Positions 11,516-23,800 of a stretch of 64,000 bases of DNA are shown in pieces (within the stretch, counting starts at the first letter, position 1; each line of letters begins with the position of its first letter). Origin of the DNA: Tretioscincus oriximinensis (lineage: Eukaryota > Chordata > Lepidosauria > Squamata > Gymnophthalmidae). The stretch covers positions 1,669,679 to 1,733,678 of the forward strand of contig JAJVDF010000218.1 in the NCBI GenBank assembly GCA_022410635.1, given 5' to 3'. The notes below the pieces were generated by a model. The model had not been told where the DNA came from. It was given only the letters and a program-made list of their open reading frames with translations, and did not search any database. The translations under genes and the position numbers were made by a program.

Positions 11516-11751
11516 TATATACGTATGAAATTTAAGGTATAGAAAAGATCCTTCAATTGCTGCTCAACAGCTCTGCTTTGACTGATGTTGCAAAAAGACT
11601 GAGCTGGATGGAGCAGGAGTTTAAGGGTCTTATAAGGACAAGCACCCTAGTGGTCTTCAGATGGTAGCACAGGTGGAGACCCTGGCCATATGTCATTTCC
11701 CTGTGACCATCCAGAAGGAACTCTCACATAAGTACCAATGTTCCACTCTTT

Positions 11752-11901
11752 CTTTTCCATATACGTAACTATCTTTGCGAAAGACGAGCCCTTCCCTTCT
11801 TTAAGCCCGCGATGCTGCCAATTTCATGNGGAACTGGACCTGAAATTTTATCCTTTATTTTGATCAAATTTTGGATGATTAATAAATTTTCATTGGAATG
11901 G
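11752..11901 (+). repeat. Diverged direct repeat, copy 2
   Basis: Partner of 10935-11082. It keeps CTTTGCGAAAGACGAGCCC and TTTTGATCAAATTTTGGATG. The intervening 670 bases include a GC-richer purine-rich tract and the 76-bp MITE. Could be an old long terminal repeat pair or a segmental duplication. Confidence 0.7.
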
Positions 11902-13779
11902 ATTTTCCCCCATATCGTCCTCCCATTCCCACTCTATTCAAATGTGAAATATGNGAGCAAATGTTCATCTTCTTCAGTTTACATCCAATCCCTGGCAAAT
12001 GAGTACATAAGAAGCTTTTGTATATAATGATGCAAATAATTTTATTTAATTGAAAGAAAAAGTCACATGGAAAAAGTAAAATATTTCCCACATCTATTGT
12101 CCTTTCCTTCCTTTTATGTTTCTGCACAAGGCATGAGTAACATTGCTGATCTTCTGATCTAGATCCTTTATTACATTTAAGGATTTAATGAGAATTAGGA
12201 ATAAGCCAAAATGGCTTTTCTAACAAAATTGTGTACTTAGACAGTAATGCTATCTTCCAGAATACACCCCTTTCCATCCACAGTTTTCTACATTTCCATC
12301 CTAAACCCGAAACAGTCAACTGGAAATTAAGGCTACTGAGCATATTTGTGTCTTGCTGAGATGGTTTAGAGGGTGTATGAATTTTCATTAAGGTTCTTAG
12401 GGGAATCTCTGAGATTGCAGATATATCCCAATAAACTTAAAAATTAGAGATATGCACAAATATTAAAATATAGCAGCTCAGTTTGAACCAAAACTTATGT
12501 ATCTGCATCTGAATTTGAATATTTTCCATCAGATTCAGATAAGAACTGAATCCGTTCAAAAATATTTAACATTCAATAAAAATGTATCAACCATAGACCA
12601 GTTTAATTCTGATGGAGCTAACCACTCCCTCCAAACCTGAAGATGATTCCAATAAAATTCAAGTCATTGGAACATTCCCAGTTCAATACATCTCTGGTAG
12701 TATCCAGACAGTGTCAGTAATTCACTTGCATGTCAAATACTAGATTTTTATATAAACAGACAAATTTCAGGTTTTAGAGACCAGCTAAATGGGATAAAAA
12801 GCTGTGAAACTGCTATATAAGATTATTCTGGAAAGGCTGTGATATGTGGACAGTTTGGGCAAGAAGCTACAAGAGTGAGAATTACATTTGACCATTGCTG
12901 AACTGGAAAGAGCAAGTAGCCAAATAATATTTGATTACATAAATGAATGACATTCCCTCACAAATGCGTTGAGAGGAAAATGGATCCAATATTGATTGCA
13001 AAATTATCCAATAGCATTCAGTGGGTGGCACTTCTTTTTGAAAAGGAGCAAACAAAATGGCTGATGGGGGACTGTGTAATTTGTCAAGAGCAGACAAAAC
13101 CAACAGAACTGAACATATAAAGGTTCAGACATGAATTAAAGCTAGTTAACCAATTACCTGGGTAATCGCCAAATCCTGTAATAAACAAGCACTGTATGGG
13201 TTTAATTCCTACATGAGACTTCTGCCTGACTTATNTTCTGCCTAGACAGCCCATGTGGAAACAAGGCCTCCAGCTGATAAATCATGAATCAATTCTTCTG
13301 GTCTGTGATCTCTCTGCTGGAAGCAACCTGGGCTGTTCCATTAGCCCACGAAGATAGCTGTGGGTGCAGCTTGCCTGTATTTTGTGACCAACTATTTTTA
13401 TATTATTATTTTTCCCAGGATCCAATTCATTATGATGATTCTGCAGGCAACTGGCAGGTGAAGATAACGCTCCCTTTATATTTTCCCAAATTGTTGAAAT
13501 GGGAAATAGTTCAAGTTGGCCTTATTGTCAGCCTTAATGGAGCTTCAAAAAGGCTGCAATTTTCCTCCCAAATAATGCACATTAAAATACAGCGCTTTCA
13601 CTCAGACTGCNTTCTTTGCCTTAATCAGGTCCACAGAATTAAATAATACTGAAACAGTCATTCTTCCTCTTCACACAGTAAACGTAGAACAAGAGTGCAC
13701 ATGCAAAATCAATAGCCAGGTAAAGATACAGTATAAGGGGCAAATAGACACAGAAAGAAGCGTGGGGGGAAAGTCATTG
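11902..13779. other. Unique sequence, no gene seen
   Basis: AT-rich sequence. The longest frame (13284-13646, plus strand, 120 codons with one N) shows no motif I recognise and has no splice-site support. I see no transposon ends. Confidence 0.4.
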
Positions 13780-13915
13780 GAAGTGATTCGGCTTAATAGC
13801 ACAGAGAACAATTAAGAGGCACAAGTGGAGATCTTGCTAATTGCATTTGGATTATGGAGAGTTAATTAGTTATACTGAGGAATTAGGGTAAATGTCATGC
13901 AGGATTTAAGAACTC
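13780..13915. other. Candidate conserved non-coding element
   Basis: A dense group of homeodomain-type cores: ACAATTAAGAGG, GCTAATTGCATTTGG, GAGTTAATTAG, spaced within about 120 bases and free of repeats. Suggests an enhancer-like segment. No alignment was possible. Confidence 0.25.
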
Positions 13916-14325
13916 TCACTGCTGACTCTACTGCAATAAGTAAATGGTTTAAAAGGCAGAGCAGTCGGTTGTACAGCCTGCACCAGAGCAGAGCAGAAGA
14001 TTCTCACCGAAGTTAGATGATTTCTTGTCCCAAGGCTCTTTTATTAAGAAAACTGGAAAGAAGCAGTCACTCCACACGTCATGGGACTGTATAGCATGAT
14101 GCAGTATATAAGATATATAGTAAAGAAGAGGATTTATATTTTGTAATTTTTATTTCTCCTTACTTCTCATTATAAATAAATGTGATGGTGGTGGTGGTGG
14201 TGGTGGTTTTTATTAATTATTCTTATCTTGCTTCATAAGTCTTGTGTGGAGAAGAAAATGTATCTGCACTATATATATGGTTTTCTTCTTCATTAAGGAG
14301 GNTTGTAGCACATGGAAACTAAGTA

Positions 14326-14514
14326 GGCTGACCAGATGACCCCTTTGGGGGGGGGAGGTTGAAAACCCATTTTTGGGGTGCCTCCTGTTTTTTTCTGAGG
14401 TAAAAAAATTTGGGAAAAATATTTTTGAAAAAAAATTTCCTCAGAAAAAACTGGGAGGCACCCCCAAAATAGGTTTTCAAACCCCCCCCCAAAAAAGGGG
14501 TCATCTGGTCAGCC
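14326..14514 (+). mobile_element. Palindromic MITE (family B), 189 bp
   Basis: Ends GGCTGACCAGATGACCCC and its complement, flanked by TA (14324-14325 and 14515-14516). The whole element folds on itself: the arms continue through a C/G run, a TTTTGAAAACC-type block and TTTTTTCTGAGG. Further copies at 24898-25105 and 34336-34545 have the same TA flanks. It has no coding capacity; frames across it are artefacts. Probably a Tc1/mariner-type non-autonomous element. Confidence 0.9.
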
Positions 14515-14527
14515 TAGGTAATGGGAG

Positions 14528-14783
14528 AAAGTAAGGTGGCATGAGCTTTCATGAACACGTCTGCTTCCTCGGGTGCTAAGGGACCAATGTCAAGAACAGA
14601 CTTTATAGGAAACTGTGTTGGGGAGATGACAAAGGACATCTAAACGTGATGTGGGGATGAACTGTGGGTGTCTACGAAAGCTCTTGCCACCTACCTTTCT
14701 CCTGCTAGTCTCCAAGTGCTACAAGCCCCCATGCTGGACTTTCTACTAAGGCTAACACGGCTATTTCTCTGAAATTGTTTTTC
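14528..14783. repeat. Interspersed repeat in inverted arrangement (GACTAACACGG-type)
   Basis: The right part ends with a CTACTAAGGCTAACACGGCT segment and the preceding ACGAAAGCTCTTGCCACC. The left part carries AAGGTGGCATGAGCTTTCATG, which is the complement of the segment near 14672-14698. These motifs belong to a repeat common in amniote genomes whose class I cannot name. Related fragments lie at 35745-35880 and 60720-60760. Confidence 0.6.
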
Positions 14784-14810
14784 ATTGTATGCTTCTCTAT
14801 CCTGCTCTTT

Positions 14811-14824
14811 TTCTTTCTTCTTTT

Positions 14825-14855
<31 letters not shown>

Positions 14856-14862
14856 TTTTTCC
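14811..14862 (+). repeat. TTTC microsatellite
   Basis: Pyrimidine-only tract with about seven TTTC units in the middle. It gives lysine/glutamate-rich false frames on the minus strand. Confidence 0.95.
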
Positions 14863-15861
14863 ACAGATGGCACTTCTGCCAAATAGCAGGATTTCTGTCT
14901 GAGATTCTTAAACATCTATGTTTTGTCTTGTTTTTGCCGCAGAGCTTCATCTGGGAACTCTGAGCTGGGTAATCTCTGCTTGATAGAGGAGTGTTTTGTC
15001 TTTGTTATGCATGTGTTATTATTCTGACAGTGATCGAATGAAATAGAAAACTGTCCTGACAAGCCATTTTGAAAATATTATGCAGAAATGACCAAAAACA
15101 CAGAGCTTCATTTGATATATTCTAAACACCTGGAAGCAGGACATCAGGCAGGGCTCAGAGAAGTGACTTGAGGGCAAGGCTAATGTTGATTCATATAACC
15201 ATTGTTTCTGTGGAAAGGTTACCATGAGCTGCCCTAAAATGTCACACAATGAAATGCATCTTGTGGAAATATTTCCATTCAGCAAGATTGAAAAATATTT
15301 ATTACAGTACTGAAGAAAATCCATAGGGTGACTTTCAGATCTCAAGGAATAGTTCATTGGTAGATCTTTTACAACAACAACAACAATATCCATGTCAAGA
15401 TTATACTGCACTGGAGAGATAAATAGATTTGTTCGTCCTTTCTCTGATTTCTATTGATTATTCACTGCCAGGAGGAGCAAAATATATTCTTATTGCCAGA
15501 ATGATCAAGGCACAGGAGGTTTAAAAGGAAGCCTCTTTTGCCTCTGCTAAAAGTTGTCTATCAGACCATCCTTCTCAGATGTTCCAACTAGGGATGATCA
15601 TATGATAGTTTTTCAAAGCGGTATCAATGAGATCTGGGATTGTTAGGTGCTTTACCAGACAAACCCAGGCTCTCACACACCTAAATGATGCATGGGCTCA
15701 AAAGGCACTGGCTTTGTTCTGTTCCCAAAAAAGGTCTAAAAGGCCTGCTGACCACATGCCGTTCCCAGCTAGCACAGCCCCTGCCATGAGCTGTCCTAGT
15801 TCAGAGTCACATGNGGACATCAGGCTCCTTAGGTCCCTTCCTGGAATAGAATAAGGTCTAG
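14863..15861. other. Unique sequence, no gene seen
   Basis: The 130-codon minus frame at 15019-15411 shows no recognisable motif or splice context. No repeat ends were found. Confidence 0.4.
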
Positions 15862-16209
15862 AACAAAGGACAGTAATTTTTCACCCAGAGGTTCATCGGC
15901 CTGTGGAATTTACTTCCTGAAGAGATAGTGGTAGCTAACAGCTTGGATAGTTTCAAGACAGGACTAGACAGGTTTATGGACACCAAGGATATAAATGGAT
16001 ACTAGGATGGTTGTCTGGATGTTGCCTCCGGGATGGAGCAACAGGCAGGACTCCTGAAATGCCATTTGCAGGGAGTCATGAACAGGTGCATATTTTGCTT
16101 TCCTCTGTTCGGACTGCCCAGGTGCATCTGGTGGGCCTCTGTGTGAGACAGAATGCTGGACTTGATGGGCTGTGGCCTGATCCAGTATGGCTCTTCTTAT
16201 GTTCTTATT
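15862..16209 (+). repeat. CR1-like LINE 3' end
   Basis: One of the two best copies. Ordered motifs: GGAATTTACTTCCTGAAGAG, AGTTTCAAGACAGGACTAGA, GGTTTATGGACACC, GGGATGGAGCAACAGG, GACAGAATGCTGGACTTGAT and the terminus ATGGCTCTTCTTATGTTCTT. About 94% alike by eye to 50820-51168. Both copies start at almost the same point, so either a fixed truncation or the true 5' limit of a short derived element. Confidence 0.8.
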
Positions 16210-16659
16210 TTGAACCATGAACAGATGGACTACATCTGGCACTATTGTCCTGTCACAGTAGCTTAGATCCAGAATATCTTCAACTGCATTCATTCATGGA
16301 TAGCTCTGAAAGCAGCCTTGGAGCTGCCCACAAATAAATGCTGAACCACATAGGTGCTTCTAGAATTCTGAACCAGATGCGGTGTGTCATTGCCCACAAT
16401 ATCATATGTAACAACAATTTGGCATTTTAGCTGCAGTACACATTGTTCCACTTACAATGTGGATCAGGCTTCTTACAGCTAATCCACAACAAGCTGATAC
16501 ACGCTAATTAAAGTGAATTAAGACATGTAAGTGCAAATCAGGCCTAAGTGGACATTAATTCACTCAGATAACATTCACATGATGTGCACATGATGTTTTT
16601 CTACCTTGTTCATAGCGCAATCTGGATGTCCTTTGCACAAGTGCTAAGTAGTGTTTTTC
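16210..16659. other. Unique sequence, no gene seen
   Basis: AT-rich sequence between a CR1-like end and a DNA transposon fragment. No frame or repeat recognised. Confidence 0.4.
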
Positions 16660-16895
16660 AGTAGTTGACCCTCAATAAATGCCTTTTCCCCCAGAATAAA
16701 CCATTGCTCGGATATTCAGGAATCGTTCCGGAGAATCCCCATGTTTTCGTGTCTATGTGCGTGTGCACAAATTGGACATGAGATGATAAAACAAGAGAGA
16801 AGACAGCAGTGGTTTCTGTTGGCTGTTGCGAGTAAAACAAAAAATTATTGGACTGCACAGTCTTGGACTGGATGTTACAGAACTGGGGCACTGGT
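16660..16895 (+). mobile_element. Internal fragment of a non-autonomous DNA transposon (family D)
   Basis: Shares AATAAATGCC, a CGGAGAATCCCC/CGGAGAACCTCC block, ATGTGCGTGTGCACAAATTG and ACTGGGGCACTGGTCATGG with 50393-50732 and 55011-55411. Both terminal inverted repeats are missing. It is followed at once by an L2-like tail. Confidence 0.65.
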
Positions 16896-16896
16896 C

Positions 16897-17025
16897 ATGG
16901 AATATGTTTTATACTTTTAATATTGTTTTATACTGTTTTAATTTTTGTAGTGATGTTTTACTGTTTTTGCCNCCCTGAGACCTTTGGGTATAGGGCGGGG
17001 TATAAGTATAAATAAATAAATAAAA
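16897..17025 (+). repeat. LINE/SINE 3' tail with AAAT array
   Basis: T-rich lead, then CCCTGAGACCTTTGGGTATA and GGGGTATAAGTATAAATAAA. Same terminus as at 3564-3687, again heavily 5'-truncated. Confidence 0.7.
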
Positions 17026-18334
17026 TATACATGTTTGGTCTGCACTGACACGTGATTACTATATTGTGGATTGTAGCACTGTAGTGGTATTTAGGAAGTC
17101 ACAATGCCTGAATCAGTCACTTCCCTTCAGCATGTGGTAGCTAAATTTAAATAAGCAACGTTTTATGTAGGCCCGTTCATTACTATGCAAGCATGTTCAA
17201 GCTGAGCTAGGAGGAGCCCTGACCAAAATAATCACTCAGCAGTTTGGTGAATAACCAAGGAGCTTTCAGTTTTTCTTCTTTTTCCTTTCGCCCCCATATT
17301 NAAGTTTGACGCTGTTTATAACATGAATTCTGTGGCCCCCAAACTGCTGGTTTTGTTTTCATTTTCCTTCTCAGCAGCATTTTTTTCTTCTTCTTCAGTT
17401 AACCTTAAGACGAGCACAATTCTTCCAACTGCCCAGTGTTGTTATTTTTTTAAAAAAATTAATATCTAATTATAGTAGCCACAAGCGCACACAAAATACT
17501 TTGTCAACTCTCTCAAAGAAGTGCAGATTTGTCTGTTTAGATGTAATTGCTATAAAGAGCAGATCAGAGCCATGTAAGCTGTTCCCTGGGTTGAAATACT
17601 GCGCAGACTAAGACAGGTCACTCAGTATCAGCTTTCAGATGAAACATTTTATTGCTCTGTCTTCAACTCTTGGTGACTTCTTACCACAATTTGATAAATC
17701 AGCACAATTCCTTGCACAGTAATTGCACTGCATAACTACTTTGGCTCATTTATTATGCTTCATTCACATTAGGGGAAAAGATTTTTGTAACTCTGCACTT
17801 TTTTTTTTAGTAAATGCTGTATTTTNAAAGGGGTTTTTTCACTTTTTTGATTACTTAAAGTGTGTTTATTATGTCCCTTTTGCCCTTATTCTTATATGGT
17901 TTGGCAAGATCCGTTATCGTATGTGGGGTGTAGGGTGTGTGGAGGCAAGAAAGCCTATTTTGATAGGGAAGAATTAGAGGGTTACCTGCATGCGCTGTGC
18001 ATTCTGGCTTATATAAACCTTAATGCCAGAAAACAAAAGTTTTCTTGCCCTGTAATTTCCATCCAGGCTCATAAAACAAATCACCCGAAATAACTCTGGA
18101 AGGGGTTCATTTTAATTACTTTAAACCAAGGGTCCTGCCAAGTGTACCAGTCCAGTGGCTACACAACGGTTAGTGCCGTGAGCCAAACATGCTCTGCCTT
18201 TTGCTGCAGGACGTTTTTTACTACTCTGCAGAAGGCACAATCCTGGGAGTGGATTTTGTTCCAGTTCCAGGGATGGGACCCTTGTGCCAGGGACATAGTC
18301 ATGGGAGGGTGAAGGGCTGCTTCTGCTTCACTAT
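17026..18334. other. Unique sequence with a possible conserved element
   Basis: No repeats recognised. The part around 17500-17780 is repeat-poor and motif-rich in the way vertebrate non-coding elements are, but nothing specific can be named. Plus-strand frames at 17723-18093 overlap each other in different frames and have no support. Confidence 0.3.
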
Positions 18335-18650
18335 AGGCACAAATGGTGCAGTTGCTAAGGCTTGATCTTTCAACTGAGAGATCCGGATTAGAGGCCCTGT
18401 ACTGGATGTGGGGAGCACCCTCTACTTGCCTTCATCTCTAGCCAACTCAGCTATTCGAAAGAAAGATTTGCAATCTACATTTCAATTAGATAAATGAGAA
18501 TCACCACTAGGTGGGGAAGATAGAATACATGTAAGCCTCCGGGTGAAAATTAATGTAAGCTGCTCTGAGTTGCTTTGGGTGAGAAGGGCGGGGTGTAAAA
18601 GTCAGATCTTCCTCCTCCTCCTCCTCCTCCTCCTCCTCCTCCTCCAGGAA
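18335..18650 (+). repeat. tRNA-derived SINE (family A), complete copy
   Basis: Full layout visible: A-box-like TGGTGCAGTTGCTAAGG, B-box-like GAGATCCGGATTAGAGGCC, body ATGTGGGGAGCACC and CTAGCCAACTCAGCTATTCG, then GGTGGGGAAGATAGAAT, and a 3' part TAAGCTGCTCTGAGTTGC...GGGCGGGGTGTAAAAG ending in a CTC array (18609-18644). The 3' part resembles the LINE tail shared by squamate SINEs. A short inverted tail of the same family lies at about 18700-18745. Confidence 0.85.
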
Positions 18651-18745
18651 CTGGCACTTAAGTCCTAGAGATCCTGCACTGAATTCACTAGGACTACTTG
18701 ACAAGAAGAAGAATATGGCATTTATACCCCGCTGTCAGTGTACAG

Positions 18746-19714
18746 AGCAGACAAGATGCTTAACAGTTTGTGCATCATTGATCATTTTGGAGAAGGTATA
18801 AAAAGTACATTATGTGACTCTCAGTTTTAAAGTACATTATGTGACTCATCACTGTATTGAGAGCTATTTTTCTTTATGGCAAACATAATTGTGTTCAAAG
18901 ACAACACAATAGCTTTATTTTGAATTAAACTGCATTATTTTCAAATTAATGGTTTTTAAAGTGTAAGAGCAAAATGATAAAGTGAATAATAAACATTTAC
19001 CAAGAGGGATTTTTGTTCCTCCCCAGCACTTAACAGCCTTAAGTACAATAACAGTTTCAGCGAAATGTAAAGTGGAGTGGGGTTGGACCTATATAACTGC
19101 ATTCCTGTTGGATACACAGGGGATAAGGGGAAAGAGAGCCTATGTTTGGCACATTTTCCTATAATGTCATCTTTCTCTGGGCAATTTTGCTTAATAGCTT
19201 CAAGATAATAAGATTGGAGGACGTCTGCTTCTCTGAACCTGTCAATTCTGCAGCAAATGATCATNAAAATTCATGGGATGACTATTTAAAGACTCTGTGA
19301 AAAGCATAGAACAAAAATTCCCAGTTTTTGCACTGCTACGACCATGGAAAAACAAGTCACGCTTTTTGGAGGTTTTCTATCTAATTGTCTCTTTCTTTCT
19401 TTTCTTTTTGTAGTTCATAAATCAAGAATGAATTAGCATTGAACCTTATTCTGGACTATATCTTGAAATAGAGTTCTATCATCTGCCTGCTAACATAATC
19501 ACAAGCCCTATTCTGAGATATACCAGAATTAGGCTGAATGCTAATTCACCCCAAAATGCATTCAGTAGGTGAGGAACAGGTTGTATCCAGCCTGTGCTAT
19601 GTACTGAACTCTCAAAAAAATCTCACTACAAAGGGCTTATTCTTTCTTCCACATAGTAAGGAAACTCTTTCACTTCCTGGGTCATTTGCCTACAAATCCC
19701 ATGAGGCTTTGGAA
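18746..19714. other. Unique sequence, no gene seen
   Basis: A short tandem duplication (AAAGTACATTATGTGACTC, twice, near 18804-18848) is present. The short CCCTATTCTGAGATATACCA motif at 19506-19533 belongs to a recurring set. Otherwise nothing recognised. Confidence 0.4.
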
Positions 19715-19809
19715 TGTATGGGATGGTTTAATGAATCCTGCATCGAGCAGGGGGTTGGACCCGATGACCCTGGAGGTCCCTTCCAACTCTATGATTCTAT
19801 GATTCTATG
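19715..19809 (+). repeat. CR1 LINE 3' terminus
   Basis: Ends GGTCCCTTCCAACTCTATG followed by ATTCTATG repeats, the hallmark 3' terminus of CR1 elements in birds and reptiles; upstream GACCCGATGACC also fits. Only about 95 bases remain. A poly-C run lies shortly after at 19860-19874. Confidence 0.9.
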
Positions 19810-19874
19810 ACTATAGCTCCTAAGAAACCTTGTTTCTCTTCTGTCGTTGTCTCCTGCTGCCCCCCCCCCCCCCT

Positions 19875-22800
19875 TTCTTACTAGGCAGGTTGATATAAAG
19901 AGGGGGAAGGCTCAGTTTAACAATATTCACCATTTGAGAGGTTTTTAATTTAAAATGTTATACTTTCCTGCCTAAATTCGGCAGGGAAAACATCCCTGAC
20001 TCAATGAAGCTCTCAGTAGGTGTCACAGTTTTGTCTCGATGGTGCTATCATGATCCAAAAATGGCACATCACGCTACAGAATCAGCATAAAAGGTCTAGG
20101 AAAAAAAGTGTAATATTCGTAAAGATACCACTGCCAACTGCGAATTAGGTGAGACCAATCTGTCATAACCACCCCATAACAGTGTGAAGAAAATCTCACC
20201 TGGAAGCACCCAGAGAGTCACAAGAAAGCACAGGCTCAGAAATGTGTTTTAGGGATCTGCTCCATAGTTTCCTTCATGTCATAGCAGAGGTCAGATACTT
20301 AATATATTTTTGTTGAAGGCCAGAACGCATGAGGAATAAAGGCCTGAAGTGAAGACAAAGCTTTGAAAAGGAAAGCGTTACCTGCACAAAGAAGGTTATC
20401 CCATTTTGCACTAATGTACTTTGAGTAATGCAGTGCTTCTTCAGTTGGGTTACCACTTCAAGGGTCATTTGCCTTATGGGCGGTCCATCCTGAACCACCT
20501 TTGGTTGTATTCCTGCTCTCTGAAGTTGCCAGTCAACATTGTTTCAGTTAAATGCCTAAGGGCTATGGCACGAGTTGCATATCATAATGTTCTCCACTCT
20601 TGCATCCTGTGCAGCTGAATTATATAGTGCAGAGGAAGGAATCCAGTTTGTCTCTTGGACTAAAAACAGCCCAATGTGGAGATAATTTTAACTCCCCCCC
20701 TACTCTTTACCTGTGCAGTTGATCCAGATCAGAAAGGGTTTGGCCATGATCCGTTCTGGACATACACCAAGCTGATCCCAAAGCTCACACAAGCTGTGGA
20801 GCCAGTTCTGACAGATAAGCATGAAACAGAAAAGAGATGAAAGCAGAAAAACTCTTTGTTTCATGGTTCTAACATTCCTACACTAAAACCAGGCATTGGG
20901 CAACATGTATTCAGGTTTGGGCAAATGGCTGTTGCTCAGGGGCTGAACAATCACTTGGGAAGAAGAAAATGATCAGTCTTCTAAAAAGAATGTAATGGCA
21001 AAACACTTCTGTAAGGATCCTACATGAATGTGTGCTAACACATTCATATACGTTTCCCAAGAGACAACAAAAAATGAAATGATCAAAATAGCAGATAACA
21101 TTCAGATTTTGGCAGTCGTTCTACTCCTTTCCCTAAAATAATCCAACTGTGATCATAGACATGACCAATTTTATTTCATCTAATATTCCTTCTATAAAAT
21201 ATTGCAGTGTATGGATTTTGCATAGTTATGTGAAATTCAGATACATAGACCAAGTTTGTTACAGATTCATCCACCTCCAACATGATTTAACAAAATTTCT
21301 TTTAAAACTAGAATTCATTTGAATGTGGATTTTGTTCCAGATTTCTGTTATTAAACATCCTTAGCCACTCTTATTAGATGACACAGTGAGTTAATGTACA
21401 GTGTTAAAGAAAACCATAGATATTTCTACATTGGATTGATCTACACTGGGGTTTATTTTAGATTTACCTCAGAGTAGCTGGTGCAAGGCAGACAATGGAA
21501 CAGATCTGACATAATTTTCACTGGCTGGTAAATGGCTAGTCCCTATTTTGGGACATAATCCAGGTTAAGATTCAGTGTAGGAAAGCCCTATGATAGCTCA
21601 GTGATATAATAAACTGCATAGACAGTTGATGGTTGAAGCTTAGGTCTTCACATAATCCCTAGAAGATTGTTATAGTAAACAATTTCTGCATATACCAAAA
21701 ATTGTATTTGTACATAAATGTCATCATCAATAAATGCAATTTGATATCTAACATCCCATTAGTTCCAAGACCCAGGACTTTTGCTTTTACCCTCCTTTTG
21801 ACCTTCCTCTCCAGAACACCAAAAAGGAGACGCTAGAACAGAAAATTTAAATTTTTCCATTTAGTTTAAATTAAGCTTATCATGACATTCAGTCCTGGGT
21901 CAGCTATACTTTCCCCTCAACAAACTAACAAAAGAAGCTAGGTAACTACAGATTGGTTCATCAAATTGTGCTTCATTAATTACAATAAGTTAACTACCAT
22001 TTAGGGTCTAACTGGCAGACCAAACTCCAGTTAATTTAAAAGATAAGCAGATGCTTCTGTTTCATGCTTTCAACTGAGAAGATAAAAGGGGAGGGGAAAA
22101 TGAACCTGAAGTTCATAATATGCAATACAGTGTATTAAAGAACCCAGTGTGTGTCTAATAATATACTGTTCAGTGTACTAGCCGGGAAAGTAGCCGCCTC
22201 ATATCACATCCTGGTCATAACCAACTATACTTTGAGTCAGCTACTGCCACGCCATCAGAATGTCTCATTTGAATTTACATATCTAAATGTTGAAGGATTG
22301 CATTCGCTTTACAGAGAGATTGTGCAGGAAATTGCATTGCAGTCTAAGCAGACAACCTGAAAGGGTGCAGGATGAATATAAGAGAAACTGCTTACAGCTT
22401 TTTTNAAAAAAAAATTGTTGTCATGTCAGAATGCTGGACTTCATTTTGATAATGAAAAATATAAATTGTGAAATGAGTAGCATTCTTTTCTTAACTTCCA
22501 CAAAACATCTATCCATCCATCCATTCCATTCCATCCATGGATCGTCATAAGCCAGATGGTTTGTTTGTTTCCTTATACTATTTGTATATTGTTCTTCATT
22601 GGGATGCCCCAGAGCATGTCACAACTTAACCCATCCAACCTTTCTCCCATCCTGACAGTATTACATTTACTACCTTTCCCACAATAAACATGTCCACCCA
22701 CCAATTACACGAGACCAGACAAGCTGCTCACATCCATGGCGATTTAATTGTATCTCCAGAATTTGTAAATAATAGGAGGGACTGACATATGTTGTAAAGG

Positions 22801-23457
22801 AGAATGGAGTTACTTCCAAATTTGTTTCACTGAGAACAAACAGAAGGAGATAGGAGAAAAACATCAAAGATTAATTAGCTAGGATGTAAAAATTAGTTAA
22901 TATTGTTCAATTCGGAAAGCTTTGGGAGGACTAATTTTTCACTATTAAAAGATTTTCATGCCTTCCGTCTGAGTATCATTATAACCCTCATAAATAAACA
23001 CAGCCCAAGCATTTCTGGTAGTTCGTTAAGAGGTTAAAAGTCTCTACTTGTTTGCTGTCAGCAAAAAGGGAAGGTTCTTTCTATTGTTTTCCTCTAACTG
23101 ACATTTTCTAGAGATGTCAAGAACACAGCCCTACTTCCTGCCTACTACATGTTGCATCTCCATGATATTTCGTGAAGCAAAACATCCTTAGAAACAAAGT
23201 ATTGCANGGAGTGCTATGGAGACTTTTTCATTCTTCTTCTTCAAAATTTTTGACAAGCTTTCATCTTTAATGTCAAAGAAAAAACTTCAGTAGAAGTTGC
23301 TGGCATTGTACCTCCTACTTTTTGATAATGATGACATTATGTAACTGCACCTGCTGTAACTGCTTCTTTTTAAAAACTCTATCCAGTAAATCACTAGATC
23401 CCACAATCATGGTTTACTGATGACAAACCAGACTAGAGGATCATTTTGGCCTTCTTT
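19875..23457. other. Unique sequence, no gene seen
   Basis: About 3.5 kb of AT-rich sequence without recognised transposons. Only short simple repeats occur (ATCC near 22508-22535). Frames are short and unsupported. Confidence 0.4.
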
Positions 23458-23800
23458 ATCAACCAGAGCACATTAAGAGAGAGTAGAAGAAGAAGAGGAA
23501 GAACTTGGTTCTTATACCCCGCTTTTCTCACCTTTCAAAGGGACTCAAAGCGGCTTACAAGGATATATTTTGCCCGAAGGCTCACATTCTATCTTCCCCA
23601 CCAGACTGTGGTGGTTCCCATGTATCTACTTGCAGTCAGTTGCAATTTCTTGCAATTCATGCTTTCAAATAGCTGGGTTGGCTAGAGCTACAGGCTCGTG
23701 GAAGGTGCTCATCCCTCCCCACATCCCACACAGGGCTTCAAAACACGATCTCCCATTAGTAAGACGAATTCCGAAGCAACTGAGCTATCCGTGCCTCCCT
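23458..23800 (-). repeat. tRNA-derived SINE (family A), full length
   Basis: The most complete copy, on the minus strand: tRNA-like head (GATAGCTCAGTTGCTTCGG, then a B-box-like GTGTTTTGAAGCCC), body GTGGGGAGGGATGAGCACC, GCTCTAGCCAACCCAGC, GGTGGGGAAGATAGAAT, tail TAAGCCGCTTTGAGTCCC and AAAGCGGGGTATAAGAACC, then a CTT-rich 3' end. It defines the family at about 340 bp and fills in what the N run hides in the 1308-1680 copy. Confidence 0.88.

Noticed and set aside
13284..13646. 120-codon plus frame as a gene
   Set aside because: No recognised domain, no splice signals, contains an N, and length is within chance for 64 kb of sequence.
14319..14504. Frames with FFLRKK-type peptides, also at 24864-25113 and 34215-34535
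   Set aside because: Same peptide in several places because they translate palindromic MITE family B.
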